A stretch of 64,000 bases of DNA from assembly GCA_007988745.1 (NCBI GenBank), contig BJUT01000001.1:248001-312000 (forward strand). The letters run 5' to 3'. This stretch comes from Pseudoalteromonas atlantica. GTDB taxonomy: Bacteria > Pseudomonadota > Gammaproteobacteria > Enterobacterales > Alteromonadaceae. Numbering within the stretch: the first letter of the stretch is position 1; every line of letters starts with the position of its first letter. Below the pieces are notes generated by a model that worked only from the letters and a program-made list of their open reading frames with translations, was not told where the DNA came from and ran no database searches. This document shows, one piece after another, positions 62,933 through 64,000 of this stretch. Both the position numbers and the translations under genes were made by a program.

Positions 62933-63310
62933 AATGATCACCTTAAATGTGTTAGAGCTTATGCCCACTTTATATATAGCGAGGACCGTGCCATTAATTA
63001 AATCATTAAAAATCAATGATTTAATTTTATTATTTAAAATAAGCTTTGCTTATCCTTGTTATGATTCGCATTTTGCAAATCATTATTAAAGTGCGTTAAA
63101 ACGCAAGCAGAGATTAATTAAAAGGCAAGCTGTTAACTCATTTATACAAAGCTTTTAAAAGTAAGAGAGACGAGCAATTAGTTGGGATTATTCACAAAGC
63201 GAGATAGGTTTAAACAACGCCGAGTAAGGCTATTTTAATTGTTTAGGTAGGTACGTTATTTTTACTTTTTATGAGCGGGTTTAACTAAGGAGTGCGTAGT
63301 TTAATAAAAT
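62933..63310. other. Promoter region of the Tad pilin operon
   Basis: About 380 bp between the lipoprotein-gene terminator and the prepilin start. No frame is supported. GATTCGCATTTTGCAAATC near 63064 is a partial inverted repeat that might bind a regulator. Confidence 0.4.
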
Positions 63311-63331
63311 AAAAAGGCCTTGCGGCCTTAA
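63311..63331 (-). terminator. Terminator of the TPR lipoprotein gene
   Basis: AAGGCC and GGCCTT around TTGC (63314-63329); on the minus strand TTTTTATTTT follows. It overlaps the stop codon and separates this gene from the prepilin operon. Confidence 0.85.
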
Positions 63332-64000
63332 CTTTTACAATTACCAAGTACCGAAAGTTTCGCGTAGCGCGCTGTGGCTTGGTTGTGCTGCGCATCAAAA
63401 CCTATTGCCTCATTATAATAATGACACGCCAATGCGTTATCAGGTGTCGCCTCAGCTATTAGCCCTTTGTGATAGTAATAATGACTTTTCTGCGTGCCAA
63501 ATTTATAGGCAAGCTCTAAATAATTAGCTGCGATAACATAATGCCCTTGCGCATAATAAATAGACGCCATTTGTAAATACGGTGAAGCCTCAGTACCAAA
63601 TTCATCAATAGCGTACAGGGCAATTTGTTTTGCTTTGGCTAAATTTCCTTGCTCAATAGCTAAGTTAATACCTAAAGATAGCGCGTTTAAAGGCGGGTTA
63701 GGTAAATTAAGAAGCTTGTTTATTACCGATTGCGCCTGATTAGCTCTTCCGCTTTTATACAGTGCATAAGCTGATACAGATAAAATAACCTTATTGTTTG
63801 GGTGCTCAAGCATTAACTGATTAAGCTCATGCACTAAGGCTAAACAATTAACCGCGCTTACCCCTTCACAAGTTAAAGCACTGCTGTTTAGTGCATACTT
63901 AGTAACAATATCACTTAGTGCCGTATGTGGGTTTACACTGGGCGCATACTCTATATGTGCGCAGCCTGATATACTCAGTAAAATAATGATATATATTACT
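63328..64000 (-). CDS. TPR lipoprotein, TadD-like (5' end outside the window)
   Basis: The frame stays open to the right edge, so the start is outside or within a few codons of it; at least ~223 residues are visible. Reading inward from the edge gives IYIIILLSISGCAHIEYAPS, with lipobox SISGC, so a lipoprotein signal is present. Then TCEGVSAVNCLALVHELNQL and several TPR-like repeats (YALYKSGRANQAQSVINKLL; INLAIEQGNLAKAKQIALYA; ASIYYAQGHYVIAANYLELA). TPR lipoproteins TadD/Pil-F-like assist secretin assembly in Tad systems. A GTG at 63832 is not a credible start given the upstream lipobox. Confidence 0.78.
   Translation of the reverse strand, partial: VIYIIILLSISGCAHIEYAPSVNPHTALSDIVTKYALNSSALTCEGVSAVNCLALVHELNQLMLEHPNNKVILSVSAYALYKSGRANQAQSVINKLLNLPNPPLNALSLGINLAIEQGNLAKAKQIALYAIDEFGTEASPYLQMASIYYAQGHYVIAANYLELAYKFGTQKSHYYYHKGLIAEATPDNALACHYYNEAIGFDAQHNQATARYAKLSVLGNCKS

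Noticed and set aside
1-64000. CRISPR arrays, tRNA or rRNA genes
   Set aside because: No regularly spaced repeats and no cloverleaf or rRNA signature were noticed on reading; none is claimed.

Overview
This window looks like the chromosome of a marine gammaproteobacterium of the Alteromonadales, most likely Pseudoalteromonas. The base composition is AT-rich. The gene content fits: a LiuR-controlled branched-chain amino acid pathway, a Vibrio/Shewanella-type chromosomal integron, FabA with a FabR operator, ribosome modulation factor, an AcuR/AcuI acrylate module and a Tad pilus locus. The genus is inferred from content and protein character; no rRNA is present to prove it. I saw no tRNA, rRNA or CRISPR array.

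Region 1 (1-8790) is a catabolic island for valine, leucine and isoleucine. The regulator liuR and the start of liuA read left. A seven-gene plus-strand cluster reads right: thiolase, mmsA, acyl-CoA dehydrogenase, enoyl-CoA hydratase, 3-hydroxyisobutyryl-CoA hydrolase, mmsB and a short-chain dehydrogenase. Together these cover isobutyryl-CoA to propionyl-CoA. LiuR-like palindromes precede both transcription units.

Region 2 (8791-13030) is a decayed chromosomal integron. Its integrase gene is broken by several frameshifts and split by a 162-bp inverted-repeat element, yet it keeps a perfect LexA box just upstream of its start. Four cassette genes follow on the other strand, separated by recognisable attC-like sites. 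Region 3 (13031-17380) holds two degenerate copies of a repeat, which I take to be transposase-tail remnants. They flank a membrane GGDEF-EAL protein, and a Stf0-type sulfotransferase follows.

Region 4 (17383-33010) is mixed housekeeping: a folate-independent methionine synthase pair (mesD, mesX) behind a tandem MetJ box, a zinc exporter facing an atypical Nramp-like transporter, a TonB-dependent receptor, a eukaryotic-type protein kinase, a YHYH lipoprotein and small conserved proteins. Region 5 (33084-44227) holds acuI-acuR with matching operators, rmf, fabA, a tandem-domain pterin synthase with an M23 peptidase and a thioesterase, a NhaC-like transporter, and a MoxR/DUF58/transglutaminase operon led by a single-domain response regulator.

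Region 6 (44228-51523) is a porin followed by a complete polyol-type ABC importer and a SorC-family regulator. Region 7 (51524-54724) carries a secreted nuclease and an alpha/beta hydrolase. Region 8 (54725-64000, running off the end) is a compact Tad pilus operon: prepilin, CpaB/RcpC, TadA, TadB, TadC, a large cysteine-containing pilin-like protein and a terminal hybrid-kinase-like protein that lacks the phosphoacceptor histidine. The last two are translationally coupled to the pilus genes and are the most novel-looking part of the window.
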